Source of the DNA: Ensifer sp. BR816
GTDB taxonomy: Bacteria; Pseudomonadota; Alphaproteobacteria; Rhizobiales; Rhizobiaceae
Length of the DNA: 64,000 nt
Direction of reading: 5' to 3'
Assembly (NCBI RefSeq): GCF_000378985.1
Contig: NZ_KB905370.1
Span: forward strand, 1,969,830-2,033,829
This document shows positions 38,712-46,523 of this stretch, piece after piece. The notes under the pieces are model-generated. The model worked only from the letters and a program-made list of their open reading frames with translations, searched no databases and was not told where the DNA came from. Each line of letters opens with the position of its first letter. Positions within the stretch are counted from its first letter, which is position 1. Made by a program: the position numbers and the translations under genes.

Positions 38712-40111
38712 GTGGTCGCAATCTTTGATCTGACTATGGAGTTTTCGTCGGATGCTTCGTGGCCCAACAGTCGCAATCCGGCCGTGACAGCGGCGACCGG
38801 GTGTCCCCGGGCGATGTTTGCCAAAAGGGGAAGAAGGTTCGCCGGATCGCGGAGATATTCCTTGCATCGCGGCACGAGGACACGCTTGCCCCGCGCGTCG
38901 AGACCGATCCGGGCGACATGGTCGCGCGGGTCGAACTCGGGAGCACTGGACAGATATCCTCCGGTGCCGATGAGCGTTCGAACCGATGTCAGGTCCCGTC
39001 CCACTTGCACCGTGACAAGCCCGTCCGCGGTCGAGACCTCGTGGGCGCGTCCGGCGTGCCGCATCAGCGACGTCGCAATGTTGGCGCCTGCCAGCATCGC
39101 GTCGAAGCGAATTTCCTCGGGCTCGACCGGCACTATCTCCGGCGTCGCCGTCACTTTCGAGACAAAGCTCTCAAACGCGGCAAGGCGATCTTCGGCCGGC
39201 GGCATCAGGCTCAGCACAGCCTCGGCGGCCGTCGACGCGGAGACACGCATGCCGAGGTCGCCCTCGACCGTTCTCTTGATCTTCGGCTCCGGCAAGCCGC
39301 GGCGGACGACGCCCGCGACGACGACCTCGTCATGGCAGGAGTAGACATCGGTTGTCGCGCCGCCCATGTCGACAAGAAGGAAATCGCCGAATTCAGGCGC
39401 ATGCCGTGCGATATGGCTGCAGTATTCATAAAGAGCGTAAGGCGTCGGACATGGCTCGCGTCCGGTGCTGCGGATGATGCGGTCCAGCCCTTTGCCGGAG
39501 GTGATCTTGCTCAGGAAGACGTCGCGCACCGCTGCCCTCGCGGGCTCCGGATTCGGGAAGTCTAGAGCGGGTAGCAGGTTGTCGACGCAGATCAGATCAT
39601 GGCCGTCGAGGATCGCGCGGACATTTTCTCGAACGTGGCGGTTTCCCGCATAGACGATCGTGCAGGACAGCCCGGCTCCGGCGAGCTTTCGGGCATTTTG
39701 CACCTGGTAATAGGCGTTCCCGCCGTCAGAGCCGCCGGCAAGCAGAATGATATCGGGCGTCGCTCGCTGCAACGCCGCGATGTCGTCTTCGCCCAGTTCA
39801 TAGGCGAAACTGTGCGTCAGCTTTGCGCCGGACGAGTATGCCGTGATCTTCGCCATCTCTGCGGTGATGTCGGGGACGATGCCGACGGCAGCCACCGCCA
39901 ACCCGCCCTTGGCGGAGGACGAATAGTAGAGGTCGTAACTCTCATCGTCCTCGACGAGTTCACGGAGCACGGCATCGAAACCCCGCGAGAGATTTTCCAC
40001 CGTGGTCGGGTGGCTCGCACGGTCGAGGAGCTGGAGCCCCCCGTCCGCAGAGGCCCTGAAAGCGGCGCCCTTGGTCCACGTCGACCCTATGTCGATGGAG
40101 ACGAGCCTCAT
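38708..40111 (-). CDS. glmL: Glutamate mutase accessory protein GlmL (MutL)
   Basis: 467 residues. Actin-like ATPase fold: phosphate-1 loop SIDIGSTWTKGAAF, phosphate-2 LVDMGGATTDVYS and a later GTGGYLSS. In clostridia this gene always lies between the S and E subunit genes and is believed to repair or reactivate the B12 mutase. Here the order is the same, glmS-glmL-glmE, with ATGA overlaps on both sides. Confidence 0.9.
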   Translation of the reverse strand: MRLVSIDIGSTWTKGAAFRASADGGLQLLDRASHPTTVENLSRGFDAVLRELVEDDESYDLYYSSSAKGGLAVAAVGIVPDITAEMAKITAYSSGAKLTHSFAYELGEDDIAALQRATPDIILLAGGSDGGNAYYQVQNARKLAGAGLSCTIVYAGNRHVRENVRAILDGHDLICVDNLLPALDFPNPEPARAAVRDVFLSKITSGKGLDRIIRSTGREPCPTPYALYEYCSHIARHAPEFGDFLLVDMGGATTDVYSCHDEVVVAGVVRRGLPEPKIKRTVEGDLGMRVSASTAAEAVLSLMPPAEDRLAAFESFVSKVTATPEIVPVEPEEIRFDAMLAGANIATSLMRHAGRAHEVSTADGLVTVQVGRDLTSVRTLIGTGGYLSSAPEFDPRDHVARIGLDARGKRVLVPRCKEYLRDPANLLPLLANIARGHPVAAVTAGLRLLGHEASDENSIVRSKIATT

Positions 40112-40578
40112 CCCGCGATGCGCAGCTCGACGACTTCATGGTCGTCGTTGCAGACCAGCACTTTCCGGGAAATGTCCGCCTTCAGAAGCTCGGCGACCTC
40201 TTCCAGGTCGACCGTGGGCTTGAACACGCGGTCGAAGCCCATGTCCTTGAACATCGCCTCGACAGCGGAAAACTCTCGCTTGCCGATCACCAGGTTTCCG
40301 CCGACATAGAGGAGGATATCGGCGAGGCCACGTTCGACGCACCTGCCTCTGAAGCCGGCGCAATCGATTTCTCCGTGGCCGTAGATCGAGGAAACGAGGA
40401 TCGCCTGCGCGCCGGTTTCGACCGCCGCGTCGATAAATTCGTCCTGGCTGACCATGACGCCGAGATTGACGACGTCGATGCCCAAGGGCTCCAGCACGCT
40501 CTTGATGATTTTGTTGCCCACTGCGTGGCAGTCGGCGCCGATTACGCCCAGGACCACCTTAAACCGTGCATCTGCCAC
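40108..40578 (-). CDS. glmS: Methylaspartate mutase sigma subunit (B12-binding, glutamate mutase S)
   Basis: 156 residues from GTG 40578, picked because CAGGAGAG lies four bases upstream; an ATG-started reading from 40665 or 40629 adds sequence without conservation. The B12 motif is DCHAVGNKI (D-x-H-x-x-G, His as lower cobalt ligand), followed by SSIYGHGE and YVGGNLV, as in MutS/GlmS. It is the first gene of a six-gene minus-strand operon. No cobalamin riboswitch was recognised upstream. Confidence 0.92.
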   Translation of the reverse strand: MADARFKVVLGVIGADCHAVGNKIIKSVLEPLGIDVVNLGVMVSQDEFIDAAVETGAQAILVSSIYGHGEIDCAGFRGRCVERGLADILLYVGGNLVIGKREFSAVEAMFKDMGFDRVFKPTVDLEEVAELLKADISRKVLVCNDDHEVVELRIAG

Positions 40579-40652
40579 GTCGCTCTCCTGCCTCGCTGAT
40601 TTCCAACTGCCGCTGTTGGAGCCCGTCATACTGGACGCGGAAGAGAAGTCAA

Positions 40653-40681
40653 TATCTATTATCAATTATGTTATACAGATA
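40653..40681. promoter_or_regulatory. Candidate operator upstream of glmS
   Basis: AT-rich region (40640-40710) in otherwise GC-rich DNA, holding TATCT (40653-40657) and AGATA (40677-40681), within the longer near-dyad AATATCT...AGATAAATATT. The half site CAGATAA (40676-40682) is the mirror of TTATCTG in the fumarase promoter (31327-31333). It may be a shared LysR target for both arms of the pathway. The promoter hexamers for glmS are not clear. Confidence 0.4.
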
Positions 40682-40752
40682 AATATTACTTACTTATTGA
40701 AAACCGTTGCCGAGCCGGCATCTGTCAGGCAATTTTCATCGGACTCGCGACA

Positions 40753-40911
40753 ATGCGACGCAGCCGGCTCGCCGGCAAACCTCCGAAATCGCGGGGGGTG
40801 GGCCGAGTCTTTTCGGCGGCGCGCGTGAATCCGGGCGCGGGCGTCAATCAGGATTTTGAGCTCCTCAAGGAATTCACGGTCGAGAAACCCGCCGCGTTCA
40901 GTTACGGCTGA
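40753..40911 (+). pseudogene. Possible C-terminal gene remnant (52 codons)
   Basis: A plus-strand frame from ATG 40753 to TGA 40911 ends VNPGAGVNQDFELLKEF and then TVEKPAAFSYG. The second half looks like the tail of a larger enzyme while the first half (MRRSRLAGKPPKSRG) looks random, and there is no SD. I read it as a remnant of a gene lost upstream of the carboxymuconolactone-decarboxylase-like gene. The rest of 40579-40943 contains only the glmS promoter region. Confidence 0.25.
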
Positions 40912-40943
40912 ATGCCGTCAATCCTTTTTTGGAGAACAGAGCT

Positions 40944-41336
40944 ATGGCTGAGAAAGAGTGGTCTGAACGCTTCGAGCGCGGCCTTAAGACGCGCCGTGAG
41001 GTTTTGGGTGCAGAATACGTCGACAAGGCCGTATCGGAGGCCGACGAATTTTCCTGGGCCATGCAGGAACTGACGACGGAGTGGTGCTGGGATGCGACTT
41101 GGAACCGTCCGGGCCTCGACCGCCGATCGCGCTCCATCCTGAATCTCGGCATGATCGCGGCGCTCGGGCGCTCCCACGAGTTCAAGCTGCATGTCCGAGG
41201 TGCCTTGAACAACGGCCTCACCAAGGACGAGCTCAAGGAGATCTTCGTTCAGATCGGAACCTATTGCGGCGTGCCCGCGGCGATGGATTGCTTTCGGGTC
41301 GCCAAGGAAGTCTTCAAAGAGATGAACATGGACTGA
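40944..41336 (+). CDS. Carboxymuconolactone decarboxylase family protein (PcaC-like)
   Basis: 130 residues from ATG 40944, with GGAGAACAGA upstream. The CMD motifs RRSRSILNLGMIAALGR, HEFKLHVRGALNNGLTKDELKEI and TYCGVPAAMDCFRVA fit the PcaC branch; the CxxC of AhpD-type peroxidases is absent, so decarboxylation of a gamma-carboxymuconolactone-like compound is more likely than peroxide reduction. No other protocatechuate genes are near, so the true substrate is open. It stands alone between the glm operon and a DUF2277 gene, with a possible gene remnant directly upstream. Confidence 0.82.
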   Translation: MAEKEWSERFERGLKTRREVLGAEYVDKAVSEADEFSWAMQELTTEWCWDATWNRPGLDRRSRSILNLGMIAALGRSHEFKLHVRGALNNGLTKDELKEIFVQIGTYCGVPAAMDCFRVAKEVFKEMNMD

Positions 41337-41414
41337 GGGCGCGCCTCTCGTGCCACGCCGCATTCTATGCGGGGTAACGGGACGAGACTTACGGCAGGCT
41401 GATGGGTGGTTGCG

Positions 41415-41681
41415 TCAGGAGAATCGGATCGCCATTCTGGCGCGCGCCTTTGCCGCTTCCTCCTCGCGGTTGCGTGGCGGTTGCGACGTCTCCAGCGAAT
41501 CGATCAGTTCCCGGGCGCATGCAGCGATCGATTTAACCGCGTGCTCGAACGCCGCCTCATTGCGTTTCGACGGTTTGGTCGTTCCGCTCAGCTTGCGCAC
41601 GAACTGAAGCGCGGCGTCGTTGATCTCTTCGTCGGTCGCCGGCGGATCGAAATTGAATAGGGGTCTTATGTTTCGACACAT
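41415..41681 (-). CDS. DUF2277 family protein
   Basis: 88 residues, starting MCRNIRPLFNFDPPAT, the signature N-terminus of DUF2277, and followed by EEINDAALQFVRKLSG and a C-terminal charged helix. The family is common in actinobacteria and alphaproteobacteria and has no assigned function. Convergent with the upstream gene; isolated. Confidence 0.85.
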   Translation of the reverse strand: MCRNIRPLFNFDPPATDEEINDAALQFVRKLSGTTKPSKRNEAAFEHAVKSIAACARELIDSLETSQPPRNREEEAAKARARMAIRFS

Positions 41682-41877
41682 GACTTGCTCCGATCATTTT
41701 CATCTTCTCATGTCTCGTGCAGCGTCCCCCGACATTCTGGAGGGTCGAGCAGCGTGAGGCAAGGGCGCCCCTTGCAGTCGCTTGCCTTCAATTGAGGTCA
41801 GAAAATGCGGTTTCCTCAAGGCGATTGGCACCCTCCGTCCAATTGCGGCCGTACATGTCTATCATAAGAATAATGGA

Positions 41878-41913
41878 TTGACAGAGAGCCTACGTAATGT
41901 CTACATATTGTAG
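41878..41913 (+). promoter_or_regulatory. Promoter with palindromic operator before the GntR gene
   Basis: TTGACA (41878-41883), an 18 bp spacer and TACATA (41902-41907) give a plausible promoter. The palindrome CTACATATTGTAG (41901-41913, arms CTAC/GTAG) covers the -10. This placement suggests self-repression by the GntR protein and argues for a translation start downstream of 41913. Confidence 0.45.
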
Positions 41914-41929
41914 TATGGCGAAAGAAATG

Positions 41930-42649
41930 AGCAACAAGCCAGACAATGGTGCCGATCCAGCCGCAGCCGGCCCGGACAGAAAGGCGACGCTTGGAAACGC
42001 GCTTCGCAGGCGCATTCTCACCATGCAGGTCGCGCCGGGATCCGTACTCGACGAGGTCGCGCTGAGCGAAGAATTCGGTCTGTCCCGACCGCCGGTTCGT
42101 GAATTGATGCGGCAGATGGCCGGGGAGGGTTACATAGAACTCGAGCCGAATCGGCCCGCGCGCGTCGCCGCGTTGAGCTATCAGTCGCTGCGTGCCTATT
42201 TTCTGTTCGCGCCGATGGTTTACGTCGCGGCCGCAAAGCTCGCCGCGGAAAACGGGACGCCCGGAGAACTCGAGGGCCTGAAGAGGACGCAGAAGCGGTT
42301 CCGCGCTGCGATCGAAGACCTCGATGTCGAAGGGCGCGTATTCTTCAACGACCAGTTCCATCAGCAGATTGGGGAGATGGCGCACAACGCCTACCTGCTG
42401 CCAAGCCTGAGACGTTGCCTCATAGATCACGCCCGCATCGGCAAGATCTTCTACCAGCATCCCAACAACAAGCAGATGCAGGACGACCTGGAAACAGCCG
42501 CGAACCAGCACGACGCGATCATTGACGCACTTGGGCGACGGGATGCGGCCGAAGCGGGCGACATTACGCTCGCCCACATCGAACTGTCGCGCCGCAACAT
42601 GGCAATGTACGCGACCCCGGAAGGGCTGGACATGCCATTTCATATCTGA
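41930..42649 (+). CDS. GntR-family regulator, FCD subgroup
   Basis: 239 residues from ATG 41930; starts at 41897 and 41915 are also open, but the promoter-like elements at 41878-41913 favour the later ones. wHTH LGNALRRRILTMQVAPGSVLDEVALSEEFGLSRPPVRELMRQM, then an FCD domain (FNDQFHQQIGEMAHN, NQHDAIIDAL). It is the first gene of a plus-strand group with the DapA-family and FAD oxidoreductase genes, so it is probably their local regulator. Confidence 0.82.
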   Translation, partial: SNKPDNGADPAAAGPDRKATLGNALRRRILTMQVAPGSVLDEVALSEEFGLSRPPVRELMRQMAGEGYIELEPNRPARVAALSYQSLRAYFLFAPMVYVAAAKLAAENGTPGELEGLKRTQKRFRAAIEDLDVEGRVFFNDQFHQQIGEMAHNAYLLPSLRRCLIDHARIGKIFYQHPNNKQMQDDLETAANQHDAIIDALGRRDAAEAGDITLAHIELSRRNMAMYATPEGLDMPFHI

Positions 42650-42722
42650 CCGCCTTCGGGGCGGTCTTCAACGCGTGTCAACCGCCGCCGGATCTTTCGG
42701 CGCCAAAGCTGCGGAACTGAAG

Positions 42723-43607
42723 ATGCCGAATTTCCCTTTTCCCGGACTGAATCTCGCAATCACCACGCCTTTCGACGCGCAAGGGCGCATTGATTTTGAT
42801 CGGCTGGAGGCCAACATAGAGCGCTACTTGGCGCTCGGCGTTCCTGGCTTCGTCCTGAGCTCCGGCACTGGCATGCATGTCTACCTTTCCAAGGAAGAAT
42901 CGAAGGCACTCGTTGAGCGCGGTGCGAAGATCATCAACGGGCGCGCGAAAGTCATCGCGCAGACGTCTGCTCTCCTCTCGGACGACGTCGTCGAGCGCAC
43001 CCGGCACGCCGCTGATTGCGGCGCCGATGGGGTCATGGTCCTGCCGCCGTTCTTCGAGGGCCCGACGGACGATCAGGGCATCATCGATTTTTACACCGAA
43101 GTCGCGCAGGCGGGACTGCCGGTCATCGGCTACAACGTGCCGCAGGCGGTCGGCGTCGCGGTCACTCCGTCGCTGCTGAAAGAGCTTTGCGCCATCCCGA
43201 ATTTCTGCGCCATCAAGGACAGCAGCGGCGATCTCGGAAAGCAGGCGTCGCTCATCCGCACGGGGCTGCCGGTGATGAACGGTGCCGACCAGCTCGTGCC
43301 CTATGCGCTCTACGCCGGCTGCAGCGGCCTCATCTGGGGCGGCGCGAATTTTGCCCCGCGAACCTGCCTTGCCCTCGTGGCGGCGGCGGCGGACCGGAAA
43401 TGGGACGAAGCGCGCGAAATCTGGTCGGCGCTCGAGCCTGTCATGTCGCTGCTCTGGGAAGGGGATTATGTTCAATCGGTCTACGCGGCCGCTGAACTGA
43501 CCGGCTATGGCGCGGGCAGTCCCCGTCGGCCGCTGAGAAGCCTGTCCGGCGACCGGATCGAGGTTCTTCGGGCCGCTCTCGGTGATCTTGCCGCGCGGGA
43601 ATCGTGA
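42723..43607 (+). CDS. DapA/NAL-family lyase or deaminase
   Basis: 294 residues, (beta/alpha)8 class I aldolase-type family. Schiff-base lysine K165 (CAIKDSSGD), the tyrosine Y137 (GYNVPQ) and the GTG loop (SSGTGMHVYL) are all present. Candidates include hydroxy-tetrahydrodipicolinate synthase, a keto-acid aldolase, or delta1-pyrroline-4-hydroxy-2-carboxylate deaminase of hydroxyproline catabolism. The FAD oxidase in the next gene and the hydroxyproline-type genes elsewhere make the deaminase tempting. Its stop overlaps the next start by 4 bp (GTGA). Confidence 0.72.
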   Translation: MPNFPFPGLNLAITTPFDAQGRIDFDRLEANIERYLALGVPGFVLSSGTGMHVYLSKEESKALVERGAKIINGRAKVIAQTSALLSDDVVERTRHAADCGADGVMVLPPFFEGPTDDQGIIDFYTEVAQAGLPVIGYNVPQAVGVAVTPSLLKELCAIPNFCAIKDSSGDLGKQASLIRTGLPVMNGADQLVPYALYAGCSGLIWGGANFAPRTCLALVAAAADRKWDEAREIWSALEPVMSLLWEGDYVQSVYAAAELTGYGAGSPRRPLRSLSGDRIEVLRAALGDLAARES

Positions 43608-44959
43608 AGCCGGTGAGCGCGAACTCGAAAAGGGCGTTCGTCGCATCGAAACTTCCGAAGCACACGGGCGTTTCGGCGTGGGTTGCAATGCTTCCGCCTC
43701 GCATCGAAAAGCCGAGGCTCGAGGGGTCCGTCACCGCCGACGTCGTCGTGATCGGTGCGGGCTTTGCCGGGCTGTCAGCAGCACGACGAATTTCTGAAAT
43801 CGATCCCAACGTCAGCGTCGCGGTTCTCGAAGCCGGCGCCGTCGGCGAAGGCGCTGCCGGGCGGAACTCCGGCTTCATCATCGACCTGCCGCATGAAGTC
43901 TCCGCCGACGACTATGGCGGCGACTCCATGAGCAAGAGCAAGGAGGCCATTTTCATCGGCCGCAGGGCGATCGCGCTGGCGAGCGCCATTGCTGCGGAGG
44001 AAGGGTGGAGCCGCGAAATCTTCGATCCGTGTGGCCGGTATAGCGTCGCCATCACCGATGAGGGTGACCGGCACTTGGTCGCCTATGCGGGGCAGCTTGC
44101 CAAGCTGGGCGAAAAGCACCGCCTGCTCGACGCAGGCGAGATTTCGGAAGTGACGGGTACTCAGTCCTATACGTCCGCTCTGTTTACCCCGGGCACCGTC
44201 ATCGTCCAGCCTGCCGCCTACATACGAGGTGTCGCCGACTCCCTCCGTCGGCCCATCACCCTGTACGAGAGAACGCCGGCGACGTCGTTTGAGAGCACGG
44301 GACAGGGATGGCTGGTAAAGACCCCTCAAGGATCGATCACCTGCGACAAGATCATCCTGGCCAACAACGGGCACGCGGAGAGCTTCGGCTTCTTCGAAGG
44401 CCGCCTCCTGCACATATTCACCTATGCGTCGATGACACAGGCGTTCGATCCGAGCCGCCTGCCCGGCGAAAGAAAATGGGCCGCGACGCCGGCTCTTCCG
44501 ATGGGCACGTCGGTTCGCCGCATTCCAGGGCAACGTGGCGACCGTATACTCATTCGCTCACGCTACAGCTACCACTCCGGCCAGGTGGTCGGTGAGGGAT
44601 CGCTCAAACGGGCAGGCGCCCAGCACGACCGCAAGTTCCAGGCCCGTTTCCCGATCCTCGGCGACATCCGGATGGAGTATCGTTGGGCCGGCGCGATGGC
44701 CGTGACCTGGAACGCAGTCCCGGCATTCGGCGAGATCGAAGCTGGTGTATTCGCCGCCTGTGGATGCAACGGCGTCGGCGCTTCGAAGGCAACGGCTTCC
44801 GGCATTGCCGCCGCGGAGTTGATGCTGGGGCGCAGTTCCGAACTGACTCACATCTATCAACGTTTCGACTTGCCCAAAGCCCTGCCACCTCAGCCGTTCA
44901 CGGCCATCGGGGCGAAGGCGAACCTGGCATTCCGCGAATGGATGGCAGGCGCCGAATAA
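43604..44959 (+). CDS. FAD-dependent amino acid/amine oxidase (DAO family, PuuB-like)
   Basis: 451 residues from GTG 43604, overlapping the DapA-family stop by 4 bp. Rossmann FAD motif VVVIGAGFAGLSAARRI at about residues 47-63, then EGAAGRNSGFI, which is the gamma-glutamylputrescine oxidase/DAO signature, and the terminal FAD contact ACGCNGVGASKATASG. It oxidises a C-N bond of an amino acid or polyamine derivative to an imine. If paired with a Pyr4H2C deaminase it could serve as a D-hydroxyproline oxidase, although known HypO/LhpB enzymes differ, so this stays open. Confidence 0.75.
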   Translation: MKPVSANSKRAFVASKLPKHTGVSAWVAMLPPRIEKPRLEGSVTADVVVIGAGFAGLSAARRISEIDPNVSVAVLEAGAVGEGAAGRNSGFIIDLPHEVSADDYGGDSMSKSKEAIFIGRRAIALASAIAAEEGWSREIFDPCGRYSVAITDEGDRHLVAYAGQLAKLGEKHRLLDAGEISEVTGTQSYTSALFTPGTVIVQPAAYIRGVADSLRRPITLYERTPATSFESTGQGWLVKTPQGSITCDKIILANNGHAESFGFFEGRLLHIFTYASMTQAFDPSRLPGERKWAATPALPMGTSVRRIPGQRGDRILIRSRYSYHSGQVVGEGSLKRAGAQHDRKFQARFPILGDIRMEYRWAGAMAVTWNAVPAFGEIEAGVFAACGCNGVGASKATASGIAAAELMLGRSSELTHIYQRFDLPKALPPQPFTAIGAKANLAFREWMAGAE

Positions 44960-45041
44960 TCGGCGCTCGCCAGCCCCTGGCTGGCGGCCGCGGCGAACGT
45001 GCCGATCGAATCGTCAATTCGGCAGTCGCGTCACTCCGACC

Positions 45042-46484
45042 TCATGGACCGTCCGCAGTTGCCGGCGACAGATCATGCACTATGCCTGCAAGCTTCTTGC
45101 CTGCCCGCCGCAAGTCCTCGGGCTCGAAGCCGGAATAGCCGAGGACCAGGCCCTTGCGGATCGGCGCGGCGAGATAGTGGGTCGAAAGCGGCAACGCGCC
45201 GATTCCCGCCTCTGCGGCTGCGGTCACCAGCTTCTCGTCATCGAACTCGTCGGCAAGGCTGACGATGAGGTGCAGACCCTGTTCCGGCGCGGCCACGGAA
45301 AAGCTGTTGCCGCCCGCACCGAGCCCGTCGACCAATGCATCCCGGCAGGCTTCCGCCCGCTTGCGTACCCGCCGCAGATGGGCGGCGAAATGGCCTTCGT
45401 TCAAGAGATCGGCGATCGCGCCCTGCGGCAGGCTCGGCGGCTGCCGATCCATCTGCTGGCGCTGCGCCAACACGGGCTCGACCAGCGGTTCCGGCAGGAT
45501 TGCATAGCCGATGCGAAGACCGGGGAAGAGAACTTTTGAAAAGCTGCCGAGATAGATGACCCGGCCGGCATCATCCATGCCCTGGATCGAGGCGAGCGGG
45601 GGACCGGAAAAGCGGAACTCGCTGTCATAATCGTCTTCGAATATCCACGCATCGTTGCGCTTCGCCCAGTCGATCAAGGCAAGCCGGCGGCGCATGGTGA
45701 GCGTTACGCCGAGCGGAAACTGGTGCGATGGCGTGCAGTAGACCGCCTTCGCTTTTCCACCGATGACTTCGCCGGCGGCAACGTCGATGCCCTCCCTATC
45801 AACCGGCACCGGGACGGTTCGAAGGCCCACGCCCGTAATGGTCGCCTGGGCCGAGAGATAGCAGGGATCTTCTACCCAGACCGCGTCGCCCGGGTGCAGG
45901 GCGGCTCGCATCACGAGGTCCAATCCATGACGGATGCCCGAGGTTACGACCACCTGTCCCGGATGACAGCGCACGCCGCGCGCTACCCGTGCATAGTCGG
46001 CGATCGCCTGCCGCAGTTCGTGCTCGCCGCGCGGATCGCCGTAACTATAGAAATTCGGCTGGGGCCGCTCCAGGCGGCGATGCAGAAGCTGGCGAAATAC
46101 CCGCCGGGTGCGCTCATCGGCAATAGCGATACCGAGCGTGCAAGGGTGCGGCGGGCCGGAATAATCCGCCCCGTCGTCGACGATTTCCGGCACGTCCGCC
46201 TTCAGTTGAGGCACCTCGGCCGCCACAAATGTGCCGGCTCCAACGCGCGCCTCCGCAAATCCCTCTGCAATCAAAACCTCATAGGCATCCACGGCCGCAC
46301 CGCGCGAAAGGCCGAGACGGCGCGCCAGATCGCGCGTCGTCGGAAGCTTGGCGCCGGCCGGCAACTGCCCCGTCTCGATCAGCCGGCGAATGGCGGTGTA
46401 GAGCGCGCGCGATCGCTTGCCAGGCTCCGGCATCACAGGAATGAGTGCCGACAAATCCGGAAAATTGGTCTTACTTTTTTGCAT
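45042..46484 (-). CDS. MocR-family regulator (GntR HTH fused to aminotransferase domain)
   Basis: 480 residues from ATG 46484. N-terminal GntR wHTH (SRALYTAIRRLIETGQLPAGAKLPTTRDLARRLGLSRGAAVDAYE), then a fold-type I aminotransferase-like domain. The PLP lysine is in LGSFSKVLFPGLRIGY. MocR proteins use PLP or PLP adducts as effectors. It is divergent from a PNPOx-fold gene with a three-box operator between, strongly suggesting it controls that gene. An upstream extension to 46586 crosses the operator and was rejected. Confidence 0.88.
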   Translation of the reverse strand: MQKSKTNFPDLSALIPVMPEPGKRSRALYTAIRRLIETGQLPAGAKLPTTRDLARRLGLSRGAAVDAYEVLIAEGFAEARVGAGTFVAAEVPQLKADVPEIVDDGADYSGPPHPCTLGIAIADERTRRVFRQLLHRRLERPQPNFYSYGDPRGEHELRQAIADYARVARGVRCHPGQVVVTSGIRHGLDLVMRAALHPGDAVWVEDPCYLSAQATITGVGLRTVPVPVDREGIDVAAGEVIGGKAKAVYCTPSHQFPLGVTLTMRRRLALIDWAKRNDAWIFEDDYDSEFRFSGPPLASIQGMDDAGRVIYLGSFSKVLFPGLRIGYAILPEPLVEPVLAQRQQMDRQPPSLPQGAIADLLNEGHFAAHLRRVRKRAEACRDALVDGLGAGGNSFSVAAPEQGLHLIVSLADEFDDEKLVTAAAEAGIGALPLSTHYLAAPIRKGLVLGYSGFEPEDLRRAGKKLAGIVHDLSPATADGP

Positions 46485-46510
46485 TTGATTGGATCTTTTC
46501 TGGACCAATT
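46463..46510. promoter_or_regulatory. MocR operator: three ATTGGnnC boxes
   Basis: AATTGGTC (46463-46470) and ATTGGATC (46488-46495) are direct repeats, and GACCAATT (46503-46510) is an exact inverted copy of the first. Two direct repeats plus an inverted one is the layout described for PdxR-type MocR regulators. The boxes span the gap between the MocR start (46484) and the PNPOx-like start (46524). Confidence 0.6.
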
Positions 46511-46523
46511 GAGGGGTGCATTG

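Noticed and set aside
40579-40943. Cobalamin riboswitch upstream of the glutamate mutase operon
   Set aside because: The AT-rich leader is short and I found no B12-box-like sequence or the expected multi-stem structure.
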